From contig JACRLG010000015.1 of the NCBI GenBank assembly GCA_016235345.1, forward strand, positions 1 to 64,000: a DNA stretch of 64,000 nucleotides. The letters are read 5' to 3'. Below are positions 8,858 to 17,337 of this stretch, piece after piece. Made by a program: the position numbers and the translations under genes. Position 1 is the first letter of the stretch. Each line of letters starts with the position of its first letter. Below the pieces are notes generated by a model. It was given only the letters and a program-made list of their open reading frames with translations, was not told the origin of the DNA and made no database searches. Source of the stretch: Deltaproteobacteria bacterium (lineage in GTDB: Bacteria > Desulfobacterota > Desulfobacteria > Desulfobacterales > Desulfatibacillaceae).

Positions 8858-10708
8858 CTAGCCCTTGAAAGGAACAATAGCGTTTTCCGGGCAGACCTGG
8901 GCGCACACGGCGCATCCCGTGCACTGCTCCGCATTGATTCTCACCTTTCCGGCCTCAACATACATGGCCGGGCACCCCAGTTTATCAACGCAGGTGCGGT
9001 GGTTCTTGCACTTATCGGTTACGGTGAAGGGGCCGCGCCTGGGGCGCTTGACGCTTCTTGCGTACAGGGGGCATATCTGGCGGCTTATGACCACCGAGAT
9101 GCCGGGGGCGTCCAGGGCTTCCTTTATGGCCTCTATGCTTTTCTTCACCTTGTAGGGGTCGGTTACGACGACGGTTTGCACCCCAAGGCCTCGCACCACG
9201 TTTTCTATGGAGACCCGGTTGTAGCCTGAAAATCCCATTTCCACCATGTCCACGCCCGGATGGGGCTGGTGGCCGGTCATGGCGGTGGTGCCGTTGTCCA
9301 CTATAACCAGGGTGAAGTTGTGGTTGTTGAAAACAGCGTTAACAAGCCCTGCGATGCCGGAATGGAAAAAGGTGGAATCGCCGATAAAGGCTATGGTCTT
9401 ATCTTTGGTGAACTTTGAAAAACCCGCTGATGTGCCTGCTGACGAGCCCATGCAGATAAGGAAATCAGCAGCCGAAAGGGGTGGCAGCACGCCCAGGGTG
9501 TAGCAGCCGATGTCCGTGGGGAAGATGGTGGACCGGTCGCCTGCGGCCTGATGCACCTCGTAGAAGGTGGCCCGGTGGGGGCAGCCCGCGCAGAGGTTGG
9601 GCGGACGGGCCGGGATTTCCGGGATGCCAGCCTGGTCTATGCGTGCGGGCGGGGTGTCCGCCACGCCGAAGAACCTGGCCATCACGCCTCGCACCAGGGC
9701 CGGGTCGAACTCGCCCTCTCGCGAAAAAAGCCCCTCGGCCTTGCCTTTTATGGGGATGATTACGCCGTTTTCCTGGGCCACGGCCTTTATCATTTCCTCC
9801 ATGAAGGGCTCGCCCTCTTCCGCCACAAGGATTTTTTCCTTGCCCTTAAGAAAGGCAGCGATTTTCCCCTTGGGCGCGGGGTTTGAAAAGCCCATGCGGA
9901 AGACGGAGACTTTTTCAGCTATTCCAAGCTCGGCTATGGCGTCCTTCACGTAGTTGTAGCTTACGCCGTTCACCACTATCCCCAAGGGGCCGCCGCCCTC
10001 GATGAAATTGGCGGGGCTGTCGTCGGCCAGTTTTTCGGCCTCGGCGAGACGCGCAAGCAGCCGGGTGTGGAGCCTTCGGGAAACTGCTGGAATGGCCACC
10101 ATCATGAAGGGATTCTTGGTGAAGCTGCCCTTTATGTTGATCGGGCCTATTTCGCCAAGGGTGACTTGGGCGGTGGAGTGGTTCACGCGGGTCGTTGTGC
10201 GCAAAATTACCGGCACGCCAAGTTTTTCGGACATCTCCATGCCGGAAATCATCATGTCCTTGGCCTCCTGGGGAGTGGAGGGCTCAAGTATGGGAAGGCC
10301 CGCGAGCTTGCCGTAATAGCGGTTGTCCTGCTCGTTCTGGCTGGAGAACATGAAGGGGTCGTCGGCGGTGAGAATAACCAGCCCGGCCTTGACCCCGATG
10401 TAGGAGAGGGTCATGAGTACGTCGGCGGCCACGTTCATCCCCACGTGCTTCATCATGCAGAAGCTGCGGACCCCCGTATTGGCGGCGGCTGCGGCCACTT
10501 CCAGGGCCACCTTCTCGTTCACCGAGTACTCGAAGTAGAGGTCGGTCTCTTTGGAAACCTGGAAAAGAGAAAGGCTGATTTCCGAGGACGGCGTTCCGGG
10601 ATAGGTGGTGGCGCAGGCCACCCCGGCTTCCAGGGCCCCGCGCGCGATGGCCTCGTTTCCGAGGTAGAAGACCTTTTTCCCTGGTGAATTTTCCAAGAGT
10701 TTATGCAT
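8858..10708 (-). CDS. iorA: Indolepyruvate:ferredoxin oxidoreductase alpha subunit
   Basis: A 616-residue catalytic subunit of the thiamine-diphosphate-dependent indolepyruvate ferredoxin oxidoreductase. The N-terminal pyrimidine-binding region starts GNEAIARGALEAGV. The C-terminal half has the TPP pyrophosphate site (IGDSTFFHSGIAGLVNA ... NGTTAMTGHQPHPG), and the tail carries ferredoxin-like cysteines ending CTGCAVCAQVCP. AAGGGA precedes the ATG. It works with IorB in aromatic amino-acid breakdown or, reversed, in aryl-acetate assimilation. It is the first gene of the leftward run iorA-iorB-tatD-HD hydrolase. A repeat element begins right after its stop codon. Confidence 0.95.
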   Translation of the reverse strand: MHKLLENSPGKKVFYLGNEAIARGALEAGVACATTYPGTPSSEISLSLFQVSKETDLYFEYSVNEKVALEVAAAAANTGVRSFCMMKHVGMNVAADVLMTLSYIGVKAGLVILTADDPFMFSSQNEQDNRYYGKLAGLPILEPSTPQEAKDMMISGMEMSEKLGVPVILRTTTRVNHSTAQVTLGEIGPINIKGSFTKNPFMMVAIPAVSRRLHTRLLARLAEAEKLADDSPANFIEGGGPLGIVVNGVSYNYVKDAIAELGIAEKVSVFRMGFSNPAPKGKIAAFLKGKEKILVAEEGEPFMEEMIKAVAQENGVIIPIKGKAEGLFSREGEFDPALVRGVMARFFGVADTPPARIDQAGIPEIPARPPNLCAGCPHRATFYEVHQAAGDRSTIFPTDIGCYTLGVLPPLSAADFLICMGSSAGTSAGFSKFTKDKTIAFIGDSTFFHSGIAGLVNAVFNNHNFTLVIVDNGTTAMTGHQPHPGVDMVEMGFSGYNRVSIENVVRGLGVQTVVVTDPYKVKKSIEAIKEALDAPGISVVISRQICPLYARSVKRPRRGPFTVTDKCKNHRTCVDKLGCPAMYVEAGKVRINAEQCTGCAVCAQVCPENAIVPFKG

Positions 10709-10851
10709 GGCTTTTTCCCTTATTTTTTGTTACCGTTTATGCGAACCGATTGGCTTTTCGTTGATTTTTCATGGTGGTTTTCTTATACGACGGGGGCTTT
10801 GTCTGTAAAGAACAATCAGAAAATCAGCCCTTAAGCAAAAGGAATTCCCAC

Positions 10852-11475
10852 ATGCCCGGAAAACCGGTTCTGGTTCTGGCCACAAGAAACGCCGGAAAAA
10901 TAAAGGAGTTGAGAAGGCTTCTGGAAAAGGTTCCCATAACCGTCAAGGGCCTTTCCGATTATCCGCCTTTTCCCGAACCCGTGGAAGACGGCGAAACCTT
11001 CCGCGAGAACGCCGTCAAAAAGGCCCTGGCCACCATGAGGCATCTTGGCGTCGCGTCGCTTGCCGACGATTCCGGCCTTTGCGTGGAGGCCCTTCTAGGC
11101 GCGCCCGGCGTTCTCTCGGCCCGTTACGGCGGGGAGGGCCTGACCGACGCAGATCGATGCGAGAGGCTTCTGGAGGCTCTGAAGGATGTGGCCGACAGAA
11201 GGGCGGCCTTCATGTGCGTGGCGGCCCTGGCCCTGCCGGACGGATCCGTGCATACTTGGGAGGGCAGGGTGGAAGGCCTTATCCTGGAATCGCCGGAGGG
11301 GGAAAACGGCTTCGGATACGACCCGGTTTTTTACTATCAGCCATTTGAACGTTCTTTCGCCCTGTTGAGCCGGGAGGAAAAAAACTCAGTCAGCCACCGG
11401 GGAAAAGCTATGGCTCTTTTTGCCGACGATATAAGCCAGTTGTTCGACCGGTTGCAGAAACCGGTCAACCCATAA
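10852..11475 (+). CDS. rdgB: XTP/dITP diphosphatase (RdgB/HAM1)
   Basis: A 207-residue nucleotide pyrophosphatase that removes ITP, dITP and XTP from the pool. Signature motifs: LATRNAGKIKELRRLL at the N-terminus (triphosphate binding), VASLADDSGLCVEAL (general base and metal), NGFGYDPVF, and the C-terminal SHRGKA. I start at the ATG at 10852 (AAGGA upstream, MPGKPVLVLATRN); the upstream in-frame extension has no family similarity. It is divergent from iorA and is followed closely by the MBL-fold gene. Confidence 0.95.
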   Translation: MPGKPVLVLATRNAGKIKELRRLLEKVPITVKGLSDYPPFPEPVEDGETFRENAVKKALATMRHLGVASLADDSGLCVEALLGAPGVLSARYGGEGLTDADRCERLLEALKDVADRRAAFMCVAALALPDGSVHTWEGRVEGLILESPEGENGFGYDPVFYYQPFERSFALLSREEKNSVSHRGKAMALFADDISQLFDRLQKPVNP

Positions 11476-11488
11476 TGGAGAAAAAGCC

Positions 11489-12439
11489 ATGTCAGAGTTG
11501 AAGCCCGTGGAAAAAGTGGAAATCATAACCCTTGCCGACAACTACGTCGACCTTGTTTCGATGGATAACAACGAACACGTCACCCGCGCCATGCCGGTGA
11601 AGGACATGGTGTTTTCAAACTCCATCCTTGCCGAGCACGGTTTTTCAGCCATGTTGCGCGTAACCGCCGATGGCGCGACGCACAGCATAATCATGGATTT
11701 CGGGCTTTCCCCGGACGCTTCGGCCAGGAACGCCGAAGCCATGGGGCTCGACCTGTCCCAGGCGGAAGCCGCAGTTCTCTCGCACGGGCACGTTGACCAC
11801 TTCGGCGGCATGAAGGCCGTGGGCGCGTCCGTCGGGAAAAAGCTCGATCTTTACGTGCATCCGGCGGCCTTCAGGAAGGCCCGCTTCTTTGAGCCCTTTC
11901 CGGGGCTTAAAATCACCATGCCGGTGATTTCGGAAACCGACGTGAAAGAGGCCGGTTTTACCCCGGTAAAAACCGGAGAGCCGACCGTGCTTGCCGACGG
12001 CCAAATCCTCTTTCTGGGTGAAATAGAGAGGGTCACCGGGTTTGAAAAGGGCATGCCCAACGCCTTTTACACGGCGGACGACGGTGAATACCTCTGGGAC
12101 CCCCTTGTGGACGACACCGCCCTTGCCGTGAACGTGGCGGGAAAGGGCCTCGTGGTGCTTTCAGGCTGCGCCCATTCGGGGATAGTGAACACGGTGAAGC
12201 ATGCCATGAAGCTTAGCGGCGTTGACAAGGTTCACGCGGTTATCGGCGGGTTCCACCTATCCGGCTCCGCCTTTGCCCAAACCATTGATCCCACCGTGGC
12301 GGCCCTTGCGGGACTTTCTCCCGATTTCGTGGTCCCCACCCACTGCACCGGACGCAACGCGGGGCTTGCATTTGAAAGAAAATTCGGCGAAAAGTTTCTG
12401 GTCAACATGAGCGGCACAACGCTAACATTTACCTCATGA
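11489..12439 (+). CDS. Metallo-beta-lactamase-fold hydrolase (COG1237 type)
   Basis: A 316-residue MBL-fold protein similar to the archaeal 7,8-dihydropterin-6-methyl-4-(beta-D-ribofuranosyl)-aminobenzene-5'-phosphate synthase family (COG1237). The zinc motif SHGHVDHFGG lies around residue 93, a second-metal-site segment LSGCAHSGIVN near 226, and IGGFHLSG near 250, followed by PTHCTGRNA. The bacterial members' substrate is not known. It starts 13 bases after rdgB, with a GGAG-type site, and forms a unit with rdgB and the next small gene. Confidence 0.82.
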   Translation: MSELKPVEKVEIITLADNYVDLVSMDNNEHVTRAMPVKDMVFSNSILAEHGFSAMLRVTADGATHSIIMDFGLSPDASARNAEAMGLDLSQAEAAVLSHGHVDHFGGMKAVGASVGKKLDLYVHPAAFRKARFFEPFPGLKITMPVISETDVKEAGFTPVKTGEPTVLADGQILFLGEIERVTGFEKGMPNAFYTADDGEYLWDPLVDDTALAVNVAGKGLVVLSGCAHSGIVNTVKHAMKLSGVDKVHAVIGGFHLSGSAFAQTIDPTVAALAGLSPDFVVPTHCTGRNAGLAFERKFGEKFLVNMSGTTLTFTS

Positions 12440-12449
12440 CGGAAATTTT

Positions 12450-12980
12450 ATGAGCCTTCAGCAGATGAACATCGGGTTCAGCCCGGTTGAGGACCGACTT
12501 ATTTTGAGGATCACCGGAAAGACCGAAGATGGAAGCGCCGAGTACCGCTTCTGGCTCACCCGGCGGCTTGTGCGCCTTTTGTGGGACGGCCTTGAAAAGG
12601 TGCTGGAGGCCGACACCGCCACCGACCCAAGGGTGGACCCGGAAGCCCGCGAAATGGTGAAGCAGTGGAAGGAGGAAGAGGCCATCTCGAAGGCCGACTT
12701 CACCACTCCCTTCACGCCCGCCCCTATGGCCCTGCCTTTGGGTGAAGCGCCCATTCTGGTCTCGAAGATTCAGCTTAAAAGCATGGGGCCGGATCAGAAG
12801 GTGGTTGTTTTGAACAACGAGGCGGGTGTTGGGATCACGCTTGCTCTGAAACCCGAAATGATCCACTCCATAAGAAAGCTCATAGCCGACGCGGCCTTAA
12901 AGGCCGAGTGGGATTTGGATCTTTCCGTTCTGGCCGGGGCTGCGGCCCTTTCTGCGGATGGACATCGAATCATAAATTGA
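12450..12980 (+). CDS. Conserved-looking hypothetical protein
   Basis: A 176-residue protein I do not recognise. It has no signal peptide, membrane segment or cysteine cluster. The N-terminal part reads like a small beta-rich domain (FSPVEDRLILRITG, then EYRFWLTRRLVRLLWDGL). The middle is acidic and helical (EAREMVKQWKEEEAIS) and the C-terminus has PEMIHSIRKLIADAA. It starts 10 bases after the MBL-fold gene, so co-transcription is likely, and it ends just before a convergent terminator hairpin. No function can be proposed. Confidence 0.65.
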   Translation: MSLQQMNIGFSPVEDRLILRITGKTEDGSAEYRFWLTRRLVRLLWDGLEKVLEADTATDPRVDPEAREMVKQWKEEEAISKADFTTPFTPAPMALPLGEAPILVSKIQLKSMGPDQKVVVLNNEAGVGITLALKPEMIHSIRKLIADAALKAEWDLDLSVLAGAAALSADGHRIIN

Positions 12981-12992
12981 GAGGGAAGGCGG

Positions 12993-13028
12993 CTCCCCCC
13001 TCCCCCCGAACCGGCGGGGAGGGGGGAG
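12993..13028. terminator. GC-rich hairpin between convergent genes
   Basis: Inverted repeat CTCCCCCCTCCCC / GGGGAGGGGGGAG with a short loop, 13 bases after the 12980 stop codon and just before the end of the opposing fadL-like gene. No clear U-run on either strand; a bidirectional end-of-transcript structure is likely. Confidence 0.6.
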
Positions 13029-13034
13029 TATGCA

Positions 13035-14297
13035 TCAGAATTTCCAGGAAAGGCCGAAGTCGAAGCTCTGCTCGGTAAGGGTGGAGGCCAGGGTCACGGG
13101 CTGGCCGGTCATGTCCACGCCCTTTTCCGTCATGGTTTCCTCAAACCCGTGGGTGTAGGCAAGGTTTACGGTGAAGCGTTCCGTGAAGGCATAGCCCGCT
13201 CCAAAGGTGAGGTGGTGCTTGGTTATTGCAGGAAAGCCCACCAGCCGGAAGGTTTCGTAATAATAGGTGGGAACCTCTTTGCCCTGAATGAGCGTTGTCT
13301 GGCCGAAAACGCCGTTGAAATTTTCATGCTCCTCAAGGGGATTCTCGCTGTAGTTGTACCCAAGCCTCAGGGCCAGGGCCCTGGTGGGTTTCACCTGAAG
13401 CCCCAGGCCCAGAACGGTCTGATCGTTCCAGTCGAAATCCTCGTAGCCGTCAGCATTCGCCCAGTTTATCCACTTCACGTCCGCTTCCAGAAGAACCTTG
13501 TTCTCGAAAAGGCTGACAGCCGCTCCAAAGCCCGCCTGCTGTGGGGCCTGGAGTTTCAGGTCATCCCACTTTCCGTCCCCGTCGAAATCCGTAACGGCAT
13601 CGTGGGTTACGGTCTGGGGCGTGGTGTAGGTGAGCCCGAAGCTCAGCTTGTCGGTGGGGCGAAAAATTGCGCCCAGTTGAGCGCCGAAGCCGTAGCCTGC
13701 AGCGCCTCCGCTTCCGAGGTCCAGGGTGGCGTAGTCCGCGTTAAGGGCAAGGCCAAGGGACCACTTGTCCGATACCTGGTAGGAGATCGCCGGGGCGAAC
13801 TTCATTATCTGAAGCTCGGTGTAAGTGGCCGCCACAAGGGGAGCGCCGGGCATGAGGGTTGCGCTTTCCAGGTCGGTCTTCTTGTAGTTGACTCCAAGGC
13901 CGGACACCCCGTAGGCCGCAAGGCCGAAACGCCATTCAGGCGCATTCTTGGAAAGAGGCACCGAAAGCCCTATGGCGGGTATCGCGTATACGGAGTCATC
14001 GCTTTCCGAGCGGATCACCTGTCCGGGGCGGGTGATTTCCGTCGAGACTTCCGGCATGAAAAGGGTTGCGGCAAAGTCCATTCCGGTTGAGGGGCACCAG
14101 TCTCCGAAGCACATGGCGGCGGGGTTCGAGAATACCGCGCTTATGGCGTCCTGGGGGTCGGCTATGCCCACGCCTCCCATGGAACGGGCGATGGGGCCGA
14201 TGGCCATCAGGTTGTCGCCGTTGGTGGCGAATGCGGGCGAGGCAAGGGTTAAGGCCGCGCAAAGGGCCAGCAGGGTGTAACGGGTTCCTCTTTTCAT
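13035..14297 (-). CDS. FadL/TodX-family outer-membrane hydrophobic-compound transporter
   Basis: A 420-residue outer-membrane beta-barrel of the FadL/OmpP1/TodX family, which moves long-chain fatty acids or hydrocarbons across the outer membrane. It has a signal peptide (residues 1-24, LLALCAALTLASPAFA), the conserved N-terminal hatch NGDNLMAIGPIARSMGGVGIA ending in SNPAA, amphipathic strands throughout, and a C-terminal phenylalanine (LSWKF). The length is normal. The ATG at 14297 has GGAGGA upstream. It stands between convergent rdgB-side genes and the HdrD-like gene. Given the fumarate-adding enzyme locus in this window, hydrocarbon uptake is a reasonable guess; the sequence alone does not fix the substrate. 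Confidence 0.88.
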   Translation of the reverse strand: MKRGTRYTLLALCAALTLASPAFATNGDNLMAIGPIARSMGGVGIADPQDAISAVFSNPAAMCFGDWCPSTGMDFAATLFMPEVSTEITRPGQVIRSESDDSVYAIPAIGLSVPLSKNAPEWRFGLAAYGVSGLGVNYKKTDLESATLMPGAPLVAATYTELQIMKFAPAISYQVSDKWSLGLALNADYATLDLGSGGAAGYGFGAQLGAIFRPTDKLSFGLTYTTPQTVTHDAVTDFDGDGKWDDLKLQAPQQAGFGAAVSLFENKVLLEADVKWINWANADGYEDFDWNDQTVLGLGLQVKPTRALALRLGYNYSENPLEEHENFNGVFGQTTLIQGKEVPTYYYETFRLVGFPAITKHHLTFGAGYAFTERFTVNLAYTHGFEETMTEKGVDMTGQPVTLASTLTEQSFDFGLSWKF

Positions 14298-14357
14298 TTC
14301 TCCTCCTATTATTCGTTAAGCCGCTTTAGAGGGCGGCGAATTTTCGGACGACGCGGA

Positions 14358-15617
14358 TCAGGGGGCACCCACAAGGGCGTCGGCCACCATGGACGTAAGA
14401 AACTTCACGTCAACGTTCATCTGGTAGTGTTCGTTAAGATCGGAAAGCTGGGTGTGGCAGTTTTCGCAGGCGGTCACCAGAATCTTCGCCTTGCTCTCTT
14501 TAACCTGGTCAGCCTTGACCCTTGCTGATTTCATTCGGAAATCAAGGGTCTCCTCGCCCAGGGCCACGAGTCCGCCGCCGCCGCCGCAGCACCAGTTCAT
14601 AACCGGGTCCGGGGACATTTCCGCGAAATTATCCGTAAGCGCACAGATAATTTCGCGTGGCTCGTTGAAAACCCCGCCGTTTCTGGCTATCTGGCATGGG
14701 TCGTGATAGGTGGCCAGTTCCGGGAAAAGGCCCTTCCTGACCTTTATACGGCCCTCCCTGATGTAGCGGGCGTGGACCTCGGTTATGGAGCTCACCTTGA
14801 AAGGCTCGCCCTTGGTCATCTGCTTCATCACCCGAAAAGCCGTGCCGCATTCGCAGATAACCACTTCCTTTACTTTAAGCCTCTTGGCCTCGTTTACGAT
14901 GCGGTCCAGAATCTGCCTGGTTTTTATGGGATCGCCCACGAAAGCGCCGAAATTCACGGCCTCGAAAAAGGAGAGGGTCCAGTTTTCCTTGGCCGCGTTG
15001 AAAACCGCCGCTGTGGGAACGATGGAATGGGCTCCTGCAAGCGCCACGTAGAGGAGGTCTGAGCCAACCTTATCAACCGGAATGGGAATCTGACCGGCCT
15101 CGCCCCTCCATTTTTCAAGGACTTCGGCCTCCAGTTCCTTCACGCTTTCAAGAAAGCCTTCCCGGAAAATATCCAGGGACTCGCCCTTCATCACCGAGGT
15201 GTCGGCCAGCATGGTAAGTATTTCCGGCTCGGCGTGCGCCCCGACAAGAAGGAGTTTTGCGATGGACATAAGAAGCTGGGTGTCTATGCCGAACGGGCAG
15301 AAGACCATGCAGCGGCGGCAACCGGTGCAGGAGTAGGCGGCCTCGTAGAGTTCCTGCAAGGCCATCTCGTTTAGGTCTTTCGATTCGCCCAGGCTCTTCC
15401 AGAACCGGCCCTTTACGGTGAAAAATTTTTTGTAGATGCGACGCACGATTTCGGCCCGGTAAGCCGCGATGTATTTCGCCTGGGGCATGGAAGCGTAAAC
15501 GTGGCAGGCGGAAACGCAGACTCCGCAGCGGGAACAGGTGTTAAGGTACAGCTTGGCTGCGCGGGCAAGTTTGGACTCGAAAAGTTTTAACAGCTCGTCG
15601 CGGGTGGTGTCGTCCAT
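14358..15617 (-). CDS. HdrD/TmcB-like Fe-S protein with CCG domain
   Basis: A 419-residue protein similar to heterodisulfide reductase subunit D and to the HdrD-like subunits of sulfate-reducer transmembrane complexes. Two ferredoxin-type clusters are predicted: CSRCGVCVSAC near residue 28 and CTGCRRCMVFCP near 96. A CCG domain follows: YHDPCQIARNGG, then NWCCGGGGG and ACENCHTQL (about 303-400), which could bind a special 4Fe-4S cluster for disulfide or electron chemistry. It begins 3 bases after the b-type cytochrome gene, so the two likely form one membrane-associated redox complex. The neighbours TusA and DsrE2-like point to sulfur-linked electron transfer; this is inference. Confidence 0.82.
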   Translation of the reverse strand: MDDTTRDELLKLFESKLARAAKLYLNTCSRCGVCVSACHVYASMPQAKYIAAYRAEIVRRIYKKFFTVKGRFWKSLGESKDLNEMALQELYEAAYSCTGCRRCMVFCPFGIDTQLLMSIAKLLLVGAHAEPEILTMLADTSVMKGESLDIFREGFLESVKELEAEVLEKWRGEAGQIPIPVDKVGSDLLYVALAGAHSIVPTAAVFNAAKENWTLSFFEAVNFGAFVGDPIKTRQILDRIVNEAKRLKVKEVVICECGTAFRVMKQMTKGEPFKVSSITEVHARYIREGRIKVRKGLFPELATYHDPCQIARNGGVFNEPREIICALTDNFAEMSPDPVMNWCCGGGGGLVALGEETLDFRMKSARVKADQVKESKAKILVTACENCHTQLSDLNEHYQMNVDVKFLTSMVADALVGAP

Positions 15618-15620
15618 TTG

Positions 15621-16328
15621 TTATCCCCTCCTCAGCCTGTTCACGGGCAGGGCCAGAAAAGCATGCATTATCTTGGAAAAAGGCAGGACCATAAGAAAGA
15701 GGTTTGCGAAGAACACGTGAAGCACCAGCATGAAGCGATGTCCGGTGACCGTGACCTCGTAGGGGAGTTCGGGCTTTAGGGTCACGACGCTCCAAAGGTA
15801 CTGGCGGTAGTGGTCAACGTTAAGCTCGCCGTAGCCGTACCAGTTTCGGGCCCAGTCCATTTCCGCTCCGAAGATCACCGTGAGGAAAAGAAGGATGAGA
15901 AGGTAGTAGTCCTCAGGCACCGAAAGGTCGCGCACAGGGGAGGCGAAACGGCGGAAAAGGAAATAGAGCAGGCAGATGGCCAGAATAAGGCCCACGAATC
16001 CGTTTCCGAGAAAAATCTGGTGGGGTACGATCTGAATGAGGGGAATGTCTGCGACAAGCTCAAGATGCCCGACCAGAAGCAGAAGAAGGCAGACGTGAAA
16101 GGCCATGAGGAACACCCATAGAACCTTGGCGTGCCTCCTTACCTGGGGCATGAGAAAGGTGTCGTAAAGGGCCCCGGCGATTCTGAACCGGCTTAAAGGG
16201 TAGATGGGTGCAACGGGCTCCTGCTTTGTCCGCAGGAGAAGCGCGAGTTGCACGGCCACGCCCAGCACCAGAACGGCGAAGGCCGCGTAAACCATTGGGA
16301 TCAGGATGAAATAGGAAATCTTATCCAC
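15621..16328 (-). CDS. NarI/TmcC-like membrane b-type cytochrome
   Basis: A 235-residue integral membrane protein with about five hydrophobic segments, for example ILIPMVYAAFAVLVLGVAV, FLMAFHVCLLLLLVGHLEL, GLILAICLLYFLF and MLVLHVFFANLFLMVLPF. Histidines placed in the membrane segments (RRHAKVL, MAFHVC, VGHLEL, TGHRF, LVLHVFF) fit the bis-haem b binding of the NarI/DsrM/TmcC family. It should exchange electrons between the quinone pool and the HdrD-like partner encoded 3 bases downstream. It follows tusA and the dsrE2-like gene in the same direction. Confidence 0.8.
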   Translation of the reverse strand: MDKISYFILIPMVYAAFAVLVLGVAVQLALLLRTKQEPVAPIYPLSRFRIAGALYDTFLMPQVRRHAKVLWVFLMAFHVCLLLLLVGHLELVADIPLIQIVPHQIFLGNGFVGLILAICLLYFLFRRFASPVRDLSVPEDYYLLILLFLTVIFGAEMDWARNWYGYGELNVDHYRQYLWSVVTLKPELPYEVTVTGHRFMLVLHVFFANLFLMVLPFSKIMHAFLALPVNRLRRG

Positions 16329-16389
16329 AGGGCGGCTCCTTTCCGGCTTGGGGCCGTCCTTGCGAACGGCCCGGCCCGATTTTCAAGAA

Positions 16390-16632
16390 TCACTTGTTCC
16401 TCTTGATCCAGAACCGGGTGATCTTGCCGTCCTGCTCGGCTTTCAAAATCTCGTTGCCGGAGGATTTGGCCCAGGCGGGAAAATCCGCCCGCGCGCCGGG
16501 ATCGGAGGTGACCGCCTCAACCACCTGTCCAACCGCCACTTCCTTTATGCCCTTGCTGATTTTCACCACCGGCATGGGGCAGGGAAGGCCCTTCAGGTCC
16601 ATCACCTTGTCGGCTTTCATTTCTTCGCTCAT
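16390..16632 (-). CDS. tusA: TusA-family sulfur carrier
   Basis: An 80-residue TusA/SirA-like protein. The persulfide-accepting cysteine lies in the hallmark LKGLPCPMPVVKISKGI (residues 13-29). TusA proteins pass sulfane sulfur between partners, in tRNA thiolation or in dissimilatory sulfur pathways. Position between a DsrE2-like gene and a cytochrome/HdrD-like pair favours the dissimilatory or sulfur-trafficking role. The start at 16632 has GGAGAA upstream. Confidence 0.92.
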   Translation of the reverse strand: MSEEMKADKVMDLKGLPCPMPVVKISKGIKEVAVGQVVEAVTSDPGARADFPAWAKSSGNEILKAEQDGKITRFWIKRNK

Positions 16633-16698
16633 GACGTTCTCCTTATTTATTTGCGGTTTTGGATGTCTTCCGAACAGAACCTTCGGCTCCGTTACTTT

Positions 16699-17277
16699 TT
16701 AAATGAAAAGCTGAATACGGCTGTTTCCCGCCTCGGCCAGAAAGGTGGCCACGCCGCAGGCGGTAAGGTCCGGGTAATCGATCATCTCCTTCATTGAAAA
16801 GCCCATGAGGTCCATGCTCATTTCGCAAAGGTAGATTTTTACCCCAAGGTCGCCCGCCATTTCGATCATCTGAGGCAGGGACGCCACGTTCTTCTTGGTC
16901 ATCAGGGACTTCATCATGGCCGTGCCCATGCCGCCCATGTTCATTTTGGAAAGCTTCACCTTTTCCGCGCCCTTGGGGAGCATGGCCCCGAACATGGTTC
17001 CCATCATGTCCTTTTGGCCCGGCTGCTTTTTGGGATCCCTGAGGGCAGGTGTGGCCCAGAAGGTGAAGAACATGACGACTTCCATGCCCATGGCAACCGC
17101 CCCGGTTCCTATGATGAAAGCGGCCAGCAGCTTGTCCAGGTCGCCCGAAAACACCACCATCGAGAGCTTGTTTTCGGTGACCTTGCCCTTTACCTCATCG
17201 AGTTGTTCGGAAAATTCCGCGAACTTTTTCTGAAGCTCGTCCGGGTTGGCCTGATTTTCTTCCATGACTTCCTCCAT
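16699..17277 (-). CDS. DsrE2-like sulfur-transfer protein
   Basis: A 192-residue protein of the DsrE/DsrF superfamily, closest in layout to DsrE2: an N-terminal helical stretch (about 1-35), then MVVFSGDLDKLLAAFIIGTGAVAMGMEVVMFFTFW, an ALRDPKK insert, and a conserved cysteine in KIYLCEMSMDLMGF (near residue 151) with a second in DLTACGVATF. Such proteins pair with TusA and move persulfide sulfur. ATG at 17277 is preceded by GGAGG. A GTTAACACTA motif, shared with the marR promoter, lies 10-19 bases upstream of the start, so MarR control is likely. Confidence 0.82.
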   Translation of the reverse strand: MEEVMEENQANPDELQKKFAEFSEQLDEVKGKVTENKLSMVVFSGDLDKLLAAFIIGTGAVAMGMEVVMFFTFWATPALRDPKKQPGQKDMMGTMFGAMLPKGAEKVKLSKMNMGGMGTAMMKSLMTKKNVASLPQMIEMAGDLGVKIYLCEMSMDLMGFSMKEMIDYPDLTACGVATFLAEAGNSRIQLFI

Positions 17278-17285
17278 TTGGTTAT

Positions 17286-17295
17286 TAGTGTTAAC
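17286..17295 (-). promoter_or_regulatory. GTTAACACTA motif upstream of the dsrE2-like gene
   Basis: The 10-base motif, read on the minus strand as GTTAACACTA, lies just upstream of the ribosome-binding site of the DsrE2-like gene. An identical copy in the same orientation overlaps the marR start at 17817-17826. Two copies in front of the regulator and its neighbouring operon suggest a shared MarR site. Confidence 0.5.
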
Positions 17296-17304
17296 GATTA
17301 CGGC

Positions 17305-17329
17305 AAAAAAAAGGCCGGTGATGCCAGCC
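17305..17329 (-). terminator. Rho-independent terminator of marR
   Basis: On the minus strand GGCTGG-CATCA-CCGGCC is followed by eight T residues, starting 9 bases after the marR stop codon. This separates marR transcription from the dsrE2-like operon, which must then have its own promoter. Confidence 0.75.
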
Positions 17330-17337
17330 CTTGTTTT

